Source: Hyphomicrobiales bacterium (GTDB lineage Bacteria > Pseudomonadota > Alphaproteobacteria > Rhizobiales > Rhizobiaceae). Taken from it: a stretch of DNA of 64,000 bases. Position 1 is the first letter of the stretch. Each line of letters opens with the position of its first letter. Positions 53,938 to 62,976 of the stretch are shown here, piece after piece. Location of the stretch: assembly GCA_900466875.1 (NCBI GenBank), contig UBNQ01000025.1:248001-312000 (forward strand). The letters are read 5' to 3'. Under the pieces are notes generated by a model. That model did not search any database. It had not been told where the DNA came from and worked only from the letters and a program-made list of their open reading frames with translations. The position numbers were made by a program, and so were the translations under genes.

Positions 53938-55263
53938 ATGACTAACGCGATGCCATCCGCTTCGCCGTCTGCTGAGCCGTTAGCGCCTGTTGCAACGAAC
54001 TCTCCTGCACAAGTCCTGACGGCCAGCGTGGTCGGCACGACGATCGAGTTTTTCGATTTTTATGTTTACGCGACCGCCGCCGTGCTGGTGTTCCCGACGC
54101 TGTTCTTCCCCGGCAGCGACCCGACGAGCGCGCTTCTCGCATCCTTCGCGACATTCTCAATCGCCTTCTTTGCCCGCCCGCTCGGCGCCATCGTGTTCGG
54201 CCACTACGGCGACCGCATCGGCCGCAAGACGACGCTGGTTGCGGCACTATTGACGATGGGCGTTTCGACAGTCGTGATCGGTCTTTTGCCGACCTATGAT
54301 CAGATGAACAGCCTTCTGCCGAACATGGGCGTCATCGCTCCGTTGTTGCTGGCACTGTGCCGTTTCGGCCAAGGCTTCGGCCTGGGCGGCGAATGGGGCG
54401 GCGCGGTTCTGCTCGCCACCGAAAACGCGCCTCCGGGCAAGCGCAGCTGGTACGGCATGTTCCCGCAGCTCGGCGCACCGCTGGGTCTCTTCCTGTCCTC
54501 GGGCGTATTCTGGATCCTCCTGCACTTCATGTCCCAGGAATCCCTGCTCAGCTGGGGTTGGCGCGTCCCCTTCATCGCCTCGATCATCCTGGTCGCAGTC
54601 GGTCTCTGGGTTCGTCTTTCGATCACCGAAACCCCGGCCTTCCAGAAGGCTATCGACAAGCATGAGCGCGTGGAAATTCCGGTTGCGGAACTGTTCCGCA
54701 AGCATAAGCGCAGCCTCGTTCTCGGCACGTTTGTGGCGCTTGCTACCTTCGTGCTGTTTTATATCGGCTCGGCCTATCTTCTGTCCTACAACGTCAAGGT
54801 CCTGAAGATGCCGTTCCTGGATGCGCTGGAAGTACAGCTTCTCGGCTCTATCGTGTTCGGTATTTTCATCGTTGTGATCGGCAAGCTCGCGGAGCGTTAC
54901 GGCCGCCGCGAAATGCTGATCCTGACGACCGTACTGATCGCTGCATTCTCGTTCATCCTGCCGGCCCTCATGACCAACGGCGAAGGCATGATCTTCCTGT
55001 TCGTGGTTCTCGCGATGGTGCTGATGGGCATGACCTACGGCCTGATCGGCACGGCGCTCGCAGCCCCGTTCCCGACCACGGTGCGCTATACCGGTTCGTC
55101 GATCACCTTCAACTTTGCCGGCATCTTCGGCGCCTCCCTGGCTCCGTATATCGCAACCTATCTGCAGGCCAATTACGGCATGACCTATGTCGGTTATTAC
55201 CTGTTTGTTGCAGCGCTCATCACGCTTGCCTGCATCTTCCTGTCAGGCAAGGATGAAGTCTGA
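53938..55263 (+). CDS. MFS transporter, metabolite:H+ symporter (MHS) family
   Basis: A 441-residue, 12-helix transporter with the MHS pattern: GTTIEFFDFYVYATAAV at the first helix, FGHYGDRIGRKTTLV between helices 2 and 3, FGQGFGLGGEWGGAVLLATE, and the mid-loop IPVAELFRKHKRSLVLGTF. Relatives import organic acids, betaines or shikimate with protons; the substrate here is not readable. It is a lone plus-strand gene placed between murB and ddl, in the middle of the minus-strand division cluster, where close relatives usually have no transporter. It has its own terminator. Confidence 0.9.
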   Translation: MTNAMPSASPSAEPLAPVATNSPAQVLTASVVGTTIEFFDFYVYATAAVLVFPTLFFPGSDPTSALLASFATFSIAFFARPLGAIVFGHYGDRIGRKTTLVAALLTMGVSTVVIGLLPTYDQMNSLLPNMGVIAPLLLALCRFGQGFGLGGEWGGAVLLATENAPPGKRSWYGMFPQLGAPLGLFLSSGVFWILLHFMSQESLLSWGWRVPFIASIILVAVGLWVRLSITETPAFQKAIDKHERVEIPVAELFRKHKRSLVLGTFVALATFVLFYIGSAYLLSYNVKVLKMPFLDALEVQLLGSIVFGIFIVVIGKLAERYGRREMLILTTVLIAAFSFILPALMTNGEGMIFLFVVLAMVLMGMTYGLIGTALAAPFPTTVRYTGSSITFNFAGIFGASLAPYIATYLQANYGMTYVGYYLFVAALITLACIFLSGKDEV

Positions 55264-55289
55264 TCCCGTCCGGATCGGAATCAAATCAT

Positions 55290-55330
55290 AAAAAAAGCCC
55301 GCGAAGCCATTGGCCTTGCGGGCTTTTTTT
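55290..55330. terminator. Bidirectional terminator after the MFS gene
   Basis: GCCCGC pairs with GCGGGC around a 15-base loop that has an inner GCC-ATT-GGC, flanked by AAAAAAA and TTTTTTT. It stops the MFS transcript and, on the other strand, the murC-murB-small gene transcript. Confidence 0.85.
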
Positions 55331-55350
55331 CATTCATTTGGGAGTTGCAA

Positions 55351-55476
55351 TCATTCGCCCGCATGAGGCCGGTGATTGCGGCGCTCTTTCCACCTATCGT
55401 ACGCCATCCAGCAAAGAACGGTCGCCGAAATCATCAGCGGAAGAATGTAAAGGTAGAAGGCAGCAGCGAAACTCAT
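55351..55476 (-). CDS. Small membrane protein coupled to the murB operon (41 aa)
   Basis: The 41-residue product is MSFAAAFYLYILPLMISATV followed by LCWMAYDRWKERRNHRPHAGE. One membrane helix (about 5-25) is followed by a strongly basic cytoplasmic tail, giving an N-out orientation by the positive-inside rule. Its ATG overlaps the stop of the upstream 88-residue gene by four bases (ATGA), and that gene overlaps murB in turn. The coupling argues strongly that it is real despite its size. I recognise no family. A small divisome or cell-wall accessory protein is a reasonable guess only. Confidence 0.65.
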   Translation of the reverse strand: MSFAAAFYLYILPLMISATVLCWMAYDRWKERRNHRPHAGE

Positions 55477-55739
55477 GGCTTCAACTTTCCCAGTGTAAAC
55501 TGTGCGCCCAAATGTAGTATCAAAGCAGTGAAAATCCAAGCGACGGTGGAAATCACGATCGAGATCGAGATTCCGGACGAAAATCCAGCATTGGATGTCG
55601 AAGCCACCGGCGCGACAAACCCCGCAGCAACAGAAGCGGTGGAAAGACGATCAAGTGCGTTCGCTCGAAGCTTGGCCCGTTCGTTTTGGACCAGAACAAG
55701 CTTTTGCTTATCTTTTCCAAAATCGAACGGCTCACCCAT
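55473..55739 (-). CDS. Small membrane protein coupled to murB (88 aa)
   Basis: An 88-residue protein beginning [21 protein letters not shown] charged N-terminal half (residues 1-35) is followed by a weakly hydrophobic stretch (about 37-48) and a clear membrane helix (about 55-78, ISIVISTVAWIFTALILHLG). The ATG shares one base with the murB stop (TAATG), so translation is probably coupled to MurB. It in turn overlaps the 41-residue gene. No catalytic motif is visible and I recognise no family. Confidence 0.7.
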   Translation of the reverse strand: MGEPFDFGKDKQKLVLVQNERAKLRANALDRLSTASVAAGFVAPVASTSNAGFSSGISISIVISTVAWIFTALILHLGAQFTLGKLKP

Positions 55740-56713
55740 TATTCGCTCGTTGCACCCTGAAAAGGCTTCACCTCACGCCCGGGCATGAAAATGCCGAGCC
55801 GCTTGATTTCCCATTCCAGCTTGATGCCGGCATGTTCGAATACACGCTGGCGAACCATCTCGCCGAGATATTCGAGATCGTAGCCGGTGGCATGGCCGAT
55901 ATTGATCATGAAGTTGCAATGAAGCGACGACATCTGCGCGCCACCATTCATCAATCCGCGGCAACCTGCGTCATCGATCAGCTTCCACGCTGAGTGGCCG
56001 TCAGGGTTCTTGAATGTCGATCCGCCGGTTTTTTCCTTGATCGGCTGAACGGTTTCGCGATGCTGGCGAACGGCATCCATCTCGGCGCGGATTTTTGCCC
56101 GCTCTTCCGGATAACCTTCAAACACTGCATGCGTGAAGATCAGGTCTTTCGACGCGTTCGTATGCCGGTAACTGTAGCCCATCTCCTCCTTGGAGAGCAC
56201 ATGAACATTGCCATGCCGGTCAACGGCATGGACTTCGATCACGCGCTGGGACGTCTCGCCGCCATTGGCACCGGCATTCATCCGCAAGGCACCGCCGATC
56301 GATCCGGGAATGCCGTAATAGAAGGCGAAGCCACCGATACCGTTATCCATGGCCATCGCTGCGATATGCTTGTCAGGGCAGATCGCTCCGGCACGAATGC
56401 GGTTTTCGCCAATCAGCTCGACCTGTCCAAACCCCTTGGCCGACAACCGGACGACAACGCCCGGGATGCCACCGTCTCGAACAAGGAGGTTCGATCCGAC
56501 GCCGACCACCGTCAGCGGCACCTCGGCCGGCAACAGCTTCAGGAACGTTACCAGATCGTCCACGTCATGCGGCTGGAACATCAGTTCCGCCAGACCGCCC
56601 GCCTGGAACCAGGTTACTCTTTCCATCGATGCGTCCGGCGTAAGCCGCCCGCGCAACTGGTTCACGCCCTCCCCGAGCGAGGCCAGCAGCTTTTCCCCAT
56701 CTACCTGCTTCAT
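55739..56713 (-). CDS. murB: UDP-N-acetylenolpyruvoylglucosamine reductase
   Basis: FAD-dependent enzyme completing UDP-MurNAc. The 324-residue product shows the PCMH-type FAD fold with [60 protein letters not shown] and [38 protein letters not shown] is also present. AGGA nine bases before the ATG at 56713 selects the start, two bases after the murC stop. The frame upstream to 56764 lies inside murC and is rejected. Two small membrane protein genes follow with overlaps. Confidence 0.96.
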   Translation of the reverse strand: MKQVDGEKLLASLGEGVNQLRGRLTPDASMERVTWFQAGGLAELMFQPHDVDDLVTFLKLLPAEVPLTVVGVGSNLLVRDGGIPGVVVRLSAKGFGQVELIGENRIRAGAICPDKHIAAMAMDNGIGGFAFYYGIPGSIGGALRMNAGANGGETSQRVIEVHAVDRHGNVHVLSKEEMGYSYRHTNASKDLIFTHAVFEGYPEERAKIRAEMDAVRQHRETVQPIKEKTGGSTFKNPDGHSAWKLIDDAGCRGLMNGGAQMSSLHCNFMINIGHATGYDLEYLGEMVRQRVFEHAGIKLEWEIKRLGIFMPGREVKPFQGATSE

Positions 56714-56715
56714 AC

Positions 56716-58125
56716 TTACTGTCCTGATATGCTTTCCAGTTCCCTCGGCAATGACGCCGCCCACTGTGTAATATTACCTGCTCCAAGAAGAACCACGAAA
56801 TCACCTGGTTTCGCAATGCCCGAAACAATATGTGCCAGTTCGGCTGGCGACGCCATATGGCGCGCGTCACGATGGCCGCCCGCGCGGATATGCGAAACCA
56901 GCGCTTCGGAATTGATGCCTTCGATCGGATCCTCACCCGCCGCATAAACCGGCGCCAAGATGATGCTGTCGGCATCGTTGAAGCAGGTCGCGAAATCCTC
57001 GAACAGGCTGGAAAGGCGTGAATACCGATGCGGCTGGTGTACCGCGATGATGCGGCCCTTGCAGGCCTCACGCGCGGCGCGCAGCACCGCCTTGATCTCG
57101 ACCGGATGGTGACCATAGTCATCAAAGACCTGAACGTCATTCCACTTGCCCGTCAGCGTGAAGCGGCGTTTGACACCGCCAAAGGCTGCGAGGCCCTTGC
57201 GGATATCGTCTTCCGAGATACCAAGCCGGTTCGCGACGGCAATCGCAGCCGTGGCGTTGGAAATATTGTGCCGTCCCGGCATGGGCAGGGTCAGATCCTT
57301 GAAGTTGAACACCCGCCCGGTGCGACGCCGGCGGATTTCCACATCGAAGGTCGCCTTCGTTCCGTCCATGCGGATATTCGAGAAACGTGCGTCAGCCTGC
57401 GGATTTTCACCATAGGTGACAATCTTGCGGTCTTCGATCTTGCTGACCAGCGCCTGAACTTCCGGGTGGTCGATGCACAACACGCCGAAACCGTAGAAAG
57501 GAACATTCTCGACAAACTGGCGAAAAGCCGCGCGCACCGCATCGAAATTGCCGTAATGATCCAGATGCTCGGGATCGATATTGGTGACGACCGCCACCTC
57601 CGCCGGCAGCTTCAGGAACGTGCCGTCCGATTCGTCGGCCTCGACGACCATCCACTCGCCCTCGCCCATGCGGGCGTTGGTTCCGTAGGCGTTGATGATA
57701 CCACCATTGATGACAGTCGGATCGAGCCCGCCGGCGTCCAGCAGCGTGGCGACCATCGATGTGGTCGTGGTCTTCCCATGCGTCCCGCCGATGGCGATCG
57801 CATTGCGGAAGCGCATCAGTTCTGCCAGCATCTCGGCGCGGCGCACGATCGGCAGCGATTTTTCACGCGCTGCGATCAGCTCCGGATTGGTCTTCTTGAT
57901 CGCGGTCGACACAACGACGACTTCCGCATCGCCGAGATTGTTGGCTTCGTGGCCGACAAAAACCTCGATTCCCTTGTCACGAAGGCGCTGCACATTGGCG
58001 CTATCCGACTGGTCGGACCCTTGCACCCGATGACCGAGATTATGCAGCACTTCGGCAATACCACTCATGCCGATGCCGCCGATGCCGATGAAATGTACGA
58101 GGCCGATGGCCTGGGGCATCTTCAT
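56716..58125 (-). CDS. murC: UDP-N-acetylmuramate--L-alanine ligase
   Basis: Adds L-alanine to UDP-MurNAc, the first amino acid of the stem peptide. The 469-residue ligase has the N-terminal UDP-binding [20 protein letters not shown], the ATP loop GTHGKTTTT at 114-122, [14 protein letters not shown] and the middle-domain [14 protein letters not shown]. The C-terminal [19 protein letters not shown] follows. The start overlaps the murG stop by four bases (ATGA). Length is normal for the family. Confidence 0.97.
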   Translation of the reverse strand: MKMPQAIGLVHFIGIGGIGMSGIAEVLHNLGHRVQGSDQSDSANVQRLRDKGIEVFVGHEANNLGDAEVVVVSTAIKKTNPELIAAREKSLPIVRRAEMLAELMRFRNAIAIGGTHGKTTTTSMVATLLDAGGLDPTVINGGIINAYGTNARMGEGEWMVVEADESDGTFLKLPAEVAVVTNIDPEHLDHYGNFDAVRAAFRQFVENVPFYGFGVLCIDHPEVQALVSKIEDRKIVTYGENPQADARFSNIRMDGTKATFDVEIRRRRTGRVFNFKDLTLPMPGRHNISNATAAIAVANRLGISEDDIRKGLAAFGGVKRRFTLTGKWNDVQVFDDYGHHPVEIKAVLRAAREACKGRIIAVHQPHRYSRLSSLFEDFATCFNDADSIILAPVYAAGEDPIEGINSEALVSHIRAGGHRDARHMASPAELAHIVSGIAKPGDFVVLLGAGNITQWAASLPRELESISGQ

Positions 58126-59261
58126 GCCTGAACTCCACTTACAGTCTTCTTCTTGTATTCGGCGATCGGACGCTTTTCTGCAATAGCAATGACGAGATCG
58201 GCCAGATGTTCGGTAGCGTTGGGCTTGCCGGCCTTCCTGGCGTCCGAGGCCATGGCTTCCAACCGGTCGGGCTCGCTCATCGCAGCAGCCAGCAATGCCG
58301 ATAGCTTTTCAGGCGAAAGATCGGATTGAGCCACCACCTGCGCCCCCCCCTCGGCAACCAGAGCCGCGGCATTCGCCGCCTGGTCGTGATCGAGTGCATA
58401 GGGATAAGGCACCAGGATCGACGGACGCCCGATAACCGCCAACTCGCTCACCGTCGAAGCGCCGGAGCGGCAGATCACCAGATGGGCCTCGGCCAGCCGG
58501 TCGGCCATATCGCTGAAGAATGGCGCAATATCCGCCGGAGAATTCAGCTTGGCGAAACAGGATGTCACGCGATCCTTGTCTTCTTTACGTGCCTGCTGGG
58601 TCACGATGAGTCGCTCCCGCAAAGCCGGATCCAGAAGGCTGATCGCTGTGGGCACCGATGAAGAAAAGAACTGCGCACCCTGGCTGCCTCCGAACACAAC
58701 AAGCCGGAACGGATCCTGCCCGCGCGATGCGACATAGGGGATCTTCGCGGCATCCAGCACCGGCGGACGCACGGGGTTGCCCGTCACGACGATCTTGCCC
58801 GCATATTCGCCGCGCCCCTCCGGCAGAAAGCCGCCCGCGATCGCCTGAACACGCTTGGCGAGCGCCTTGTTGGCGCGGCCCATGACGGCGTTCTGTTCAT
58901 GGATCAGCGTCGGTATGCCGAGCCCCGTAGACGCCAGGAGCGGCGGAACGGTCGGGTAGCCACCGAACCCGACGACGGCAAGCGGACGAAGGCGGACCAT
59001 CAGCTTTCGCGCCGTACGCAGCCCCTTCCACAGCGTCCACGCCGTCCTCGCCATCGCAATCGGGTTCTTTGAGGCAAAGGTTGCCGAAGGTACGACATGG
59101 ATTTCGTCAGCAGGAAATTTTCCAGCGAACCGCTCCGCGCGGCTGTCCGTCACCAGATGAACGGCATAACCGCGGCTCCGCAGCTCATGTCCGAGCGCTT
59201 CCGCGGGAAAAAGATGGCCGCCGGTTCCCCCGGCGGCAAGAACAATCGTACCCTTACTCAT
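58122..59261 (-). CDS. murG: Undecaprenyldiphospho-muramoylpentapeptide beta-N-acetylglucosaminyltransferase
   Basis: Converts lipid I to lipid II at the inner face of the membrane. The 379-residue GT-B enzyme begins [20 protein letters not shown] (first G loop), then [32 protein letters not shown] and [17 protein letters not shown]. The donor-site segment is [21 protein letters not shown] run of eight G within EGGAQ (58343-58350 on the plus strand, as C) is a potential slippage site but the frame is intact. It overlaps murC and follows ftsW by four bases. Confidence 0.97.
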   Translation of the reverse strand: MSKGTIVLAAGGTGGHLFPAEALGHELRSRGYAVHLVTDSRAERFAGKFPADEIHVVPSATFASKNPIAMARTAWTLWKGLRTARKLMVRLRPLAVVGFGGYPTVPPLLASTGLGIPTLIHEQNAVMGRANKALAKRVQAIAGGFLPEGRGEYAGKIVVTGNPVRPPVLDAAKIPYVASRGQDPFRLVVFGGSQGAQFFSSSVPTAISLLDPALRERLIVTQQARKEDKDRVTSCFAKLNSPADIAPFFSDMADRLAEAHLVICRSGASTVSELAVIGRPSILVPYPYALDHDQAANAAALVAEGGAQVVAQSDLSPEKLSALLAAAMSEPDRLEAMASDARKAGKPNATEHLADLVIAIAEKRPIAEYKKKTVSGVQA

Positions 59262-59265
59262 TCAA

Positions 59266-60420
59266 TCACTCCGCGGGAACACCATGTGGGACCCGGAACA
59301 GGCTCCGCTCCTGCGCCCGTTTTTCAGGACGATGACGAGTCAGCGCAAGAATAAAACCGGCAGTGATGCAGATCGCAACCTGAGAAGAGCCGCCATAGGA
59401 AATCAATGGCAGCGTCATGCCCTTGGCCGGCATCAGTTCGAGGTTCACGCCGATATTGATCATCGACTGTATGCCGACAAGCAGCACGAGTCCTGCCACG
59501 GCAAAACGGTTGAAGTCGTTTCGCTCCTTGAAAGCATGGTTCAGGCCGCGCAGCACGATAAAGGAAAAGATCAGCACCAGCGCCATGCAGAACACGATGC
59601 CGAATTCTTCAGCCGCGACGGAGAACACAAAGTCGGTATGGCTGTCAGGCAGGATACGCTTGACGATCCCTTCGCCCGGTCCCTGGCCGAACCAGCCGCC
59701 GCGCACGATCGCCTCATGCGCGGTCTCGATCTGGAAACGGTCGCCTTCACCGGTCAGAAACTTGTCAAAGCGCGCCGTGACGTGCGGGAGCATGTAATAG
59801 GCCGCAACGAGACCGCCCGCGCCCACGCCGCCGAGCAGGAAGATCCAGATCCATGGCATCCCGGCCATGAAGAACATGCCGCCCCAGACGACGCTGGTCA
59901 GGATCGTCTGGCCGAGGTCGGGCTGGGCGACCAGAAGTGCCGCCACGATGCCGAACAGGATGATGGCAAAAAGATTGCCGGGAATTTCCGGCTGCCGCGC
60001 ATGTTCGGAGAACAGCCATGCGCAAACGATAACGAAGGCCGGCTTCATGAATTCCGAGGGCTGGATCGAAAAGGCACCGACACCGATCCATCGACGCGCG
60101 CCCTTGACCTCGACACCGATAAACAGCGCCAGCACCATCATGGCCAGTGAAACGACCAGAAGAATGATGGCCACTCGCCTGATCTGCCTTGGGCTGAGGA
60201 AGGAGAGGCCGATCATGACCGCAATCGACGGTACGATAAACATCGCGTGCCGCTCGACGAAGTGGAAGCTGTCGAGACCGATACGCTCGGCAACCGCGGG
60301 AGAAGCGGCGAAGGACAGCATGAAGCCGATCCCCATCAGCAGGATGAAGGCTGCCAGGAAATAGCGGTCAATCGTCCAGAACCAGTCTGCGAGTGGCCCT
60401 CGGTCTGCGCGGCTTACCAT
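59266..60420 (-). CDS. ftsW: Septal peptidoglycan polymerase FtsW (SEDS family)
   Basis: Polymerises lipid II at the division site together with FtsI. The 384-residue, ten-helix SEDS protein shows ALFIGVEVKGARRWIGVGAF, QPSEFMKPAFVIVCAW, LLVAQPDLGQTIL and EAIVRGGWFGQGPGEGIVKR. DFVFSVAAEEFGIVF and MPAKGMTLPLISYGGSSQV follow. Residues of the active cavity are conserved in these motifs. It lies four bases after murD and four before murG in the cluster. Confidence 0.96.
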   Translation of the reverse strand: MVSRADRGPLADWFWTIDRYFLAAFILLMGIGFMLSFAASPAVAERIGLDSFHFVERHAMFIVPSIAVMIGLSFLSPRQIRRVAIILLVVSLAMMVLALFIGVEVKGARRWIGVGAFSIQPSEFMKPAFVIVCAWLFSEHARQPEIPGNLFAIILFGIVAALLVAQPDLGQTILTSVVWGGMFFMAGMPWIWIFLLGGVGAGGLVAAYYMLPHVTARFDKFLTGEGDRFQIETAHEAIVRGGWFGQGPGEGIVKRILPDSHTDFVFSVAAEEFGIVFCMALVLIFSFIVLRGLNHAFKERNDFNRFAVAGLVLLVGIQSMINIGVNLELMPAKGMTLPLISYGGSSQVAICITAGFILALTRHRPEKRAQERSLFRVPHGVPAE

Positions 60421-60424
60421 TGTC

Positions 60425-61831
60425 TCAGCTCCTGTTTCCAGTATCGACCAGCATCGTCACGTCCTGCAGACCGGCCACGCGTTGAACGAAAGCGTCCCCG
60501 CGAACCTCGAAATTCTTGAATTGATCGAAGCTTGCACATGCCGGCGAGAGCATCACCGCCGAGGAGATGGCATCGCCATTGGCGTCTGCGGCTGCATGGG
60601 CGACGGCCTGATCCAGCGTGCCGGAAATTTCGTAGCGCACGCTCTCGCCCAAAGTGGCCGCAAATGCCGGCGCGGCCTCTCCGATCAGATAAGCTTTCAC
60701 TATATGAGGGAAAAGTGGTGCGAGGCTTGTGATACCGCCTTCCTTGGGAAGGCCGCCTGCGATCCAGTAGATGCGGTCGTAGCTCGAAAGCGCCGGTGCG
60801 GCGGCTTCGGCATTGGTCGCCTTGGAATCGTTGACGAACACGACGTGGCCGCGGCGACCGACCGGCTGCATCCGGTGCTTGAGGCCGGGGAAGGATTTCA
60901 GGCCTTGCAGGATTTCATCCCTGGCAAGACCGACTGCCAGGCAGGCGGAGGCCGCTGCTGCCGCATTCTGGGCATTATGCGCGCCCTTCAACGTCGGCAT
61001 GCCATCAAGGTCAGCGAACAATTCACTCGCACCGCCATGAGCCAGCATCAGCCGGGTACCATCTGCATAGATGCCTTCGGCAACCGGGTTTCGCTTCGAA
61101 ATCCGCCTGACGGCAACGCCCGCCCGCTCGACGCGATCAGCAATCAGCGTGCAAAAGCTGTCGTCCACGCCGATGATCGCGGTATCGCTTCCGGCGACCA
61201 GCCGTTCCTTGATATCAGCATAATGCTGCATCGTGCCGTGACGATCGAGATGATCCGGCGTCAGGTTGAGGAGAATGCCTGCGGTCGGATTGAGCGTCGG
61301 TGCAAGATCGATCTGGTATGACGAGCATTCGACGACGTAGAAGCGACCGGCCTTCGGCTCGTCCAGCGTCAGCACCGCCGTACCGATATTGCCGCCAAGC
61401 TGCGTATCGCGGCCGCTCTCTTTCAGGATATGCGCAATGAGAGCCGTGGTGGTCGACTTGCCGTTGGTGCCGGTGATGGCGATAAACGGGCAATCCGGCG
61501 CATGAGCGCGGCGCTCCCGCACGAACAACTCCACGTCACCGATGATCTCGACACCGACAGCCTTCGCAAGATCGACCGTCCAATGTGGTTTCGGATGGGT
61601 CAGCGGCACGCCGGGCGAAAGAACGAAGGCGGCCAGCTTCGACCAATCGATCCCTCTGAGATCGGTAACGGTGAGACCGGCCTGCGAGGCCCTGGTTACG
61701 CTTTCGGGATTGTCGTCCCAGGCGGTGACATTCGCACCACCAGCGACAAGCGCCTGCGCCGTCGCGAGACCCGATCCGCCGAGTCCGAACAGTGCTATAT
61801 CTCTACCCTTGAAAGTCGTAACCGGGATCAT
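60425..61831 (-). CDS. murD: UDP-N-acetylmuramoylalanine--D-glutamate ligase
   Basis: Adds D-glutamate to UDP-MurNAc-L-Ala. The 468-residue Mur ligase shows [20 protein letters not shown], the ATP loop GTNGKSTTT at 121-129, [20 protein letters not shown] and [20 protein letters not shown]. Further on are [20 protein letters not shown] and [20 protein letters not shown]. The start is [11 protein letters not shown] at 61831. It follows mraY by 16 bases and precedes ftsW by four. Confidence 0.96.
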   Translation of the reverse strand: MIPVTTFKGRDIALFGLGGSGLATAQALVAGGANVTAWDDNPESVTRASQAGLTVTDLRGIDWSKLAAFVLSPGVPLTHPKPHWTVDLAKAVGVEIIGDVELFVRERRAHAPDCPFIAITGTNGKSTTTALIAHILKESGRDTQLGGNIGTAVLTLDEPKAGRFYVVECSSYQIDLAPTLNPTAGILLNLTPDHLDRHGTMQHYADIKERLVAGSDTAIIGVDDSFCTLIADRVERAGVAVRRISKRNPVAEGIYADGTRLMLAHGGASELFADLDGMPTLKGAHNAQNAAAAASACLAVGLARDEILQGLKSFPGLKHRMQPVGRRGHVVFVNDSKATNAEAAAPALSSYDRIYWIAGGLPKEGGITSLAPLFPHIVKAYLIGEAAPAFAATLGESVRYEISGTLDQAVAHAAADANGDAISSAVMLSPACASFDQFKNFEVRGDAFVQRVAGLQDVTMLVDTGNRS

Positions 61832-61847
61832 CGCATTATAACCGAAA

Positions 61848-62948
61848 TTACCGAAGCTTGAGTGTCGAAAGGCCGAGCATCGCGAGACCGACGGCGATGA
61901 TCCAGAAACGGATCACGACCTGACTTTCCGTCCAGCCGAGCTTTTCGAAATGGTGGTGAATGGGAGCCATCAGGAACACCCGCTTGCCGGTCAGCTTGAA
62001 GAAGCCGACCTGGATGATGACCGACAGCGTTTCAATGACGAAGAGGCCGCCGATGATCGCCATGACGATCTCGTGCTTGGTGGCAACGGCAACGGAACCG
62101 ATCAGGCCGCCGAGCGCCAGCGATCCGGTATCCCCCATGAAGATGGCGGCGGGCGGTGCATTGAACCACAGGAAGCCCAGCCCCGCGCCGATGACGGCGC
62201 CGAGAATGACGGCGAGTTCGCCCGTTCCCGGTACGAAATTGATTTGCAGGTAGTTAGCGAAGACCGCATTGCCGGCAAGATAGGCAATCACGCCGAAGGA
62301 CGCGGCAGCGATCATTACAGGCACGATTGCAAGCCCATCCAGACCGTCCGTCAGGTTCACCGCATTACCGGCTGCGACGATGACGAAACCACCGAACAGA
62401 ATGAAGAACAGGCCGACATTCAGCACATATTCCTTGACGAAGGGGAATGCGATCGATGTCGCAAGCGACGGATTGGAGGTCTGGCCATGCATGGCCATGC
62501 GCATCATGAAGAATACGGCAATGCCCGCGACCACGAACTCGATCCCAAGGCGTGCCTTGCCGGAAAAGCCCTTGTCCGACTGCTTGGTGACCTTCAGATA
62601 GTCATCGTAGAAACCGATGGCACCGAAACCGAGCGTTACGAGCAAAGTTGCCACGACGTAGACGTTGGAAAGGTCCGCCCAGAGCAGCGAACCGCCGACG
62701 ATACCCGCAAGGATCATCAACCCGCCCATGGTCGGCGTTCCGGCCTTCTTGAAATGGGTCTGCGGTCCATCAGCACGGATCGGCTGCCCCTTGCCCTGAC
62801 GCACGCGCAACGAGTCGATCATTCGCGGCCCAAACAGGAAAACGATCAAGGCCGACGTGAACAGGGCTGCGCCAGTCCGGAAGGTGATGTATCGGAACAA
62901 ATTGAAAAACTGCAGTTTGTCCGACAGTTCGACAAGCCAGATCAGCAT
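61848..62948 (-). CDS. mraY: Phospho-N-acetylmuramoyl-pentapeptide transferase
   Basis: The integral membrane enzyme that attaches phospho-MurNAc-pentapeptide to undecaprenyl phosphate, forming lipid I. The 366-residue, ten-helix protein has [37 protein letters not shown] (Mg2+ aspartates), [40 protein letters not shown] and [20 protein letters not shown]. All are family hallmarks. It follows murF by 28 bases. Confidence 0.97.
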   Translation of the reverse strand: MLIWLVELSDKLQFFNLFRYITFRTGAALFTSALIVFLFGPRMIDSLRVRQGKGQPIRADGPQTHFKKAGTPTMGGLMILAGIVGGSLLWADLSNVYVVATLLVTLGFGAIGFYDDYLKVTKQSDKGFSGKARLGIEFVVAGIAVFFMMRMAMHGQTSNPSLATSIAFPFVKEYVLNVGLFFILFGGFVIVAAGNAVNLTDGLDGLAIVPVMIAAASFGVIAYLAGNAVFANYLQINFVPGTGELAVILGAVIGAGLGFLWFNAPPAAIFMGDTGSLALGGLIGSVAVATKHEIVMAIIGGLFVIETLSVIIQVGFFKLTGKRVFLMAPIHHHFEKLGWTESQVVIRFWIIAVGLAMLGLSTLKLR

Positions 62949-62976
62949 GAGGGCCCTTTCCCGAAGCCGCTAAAAT

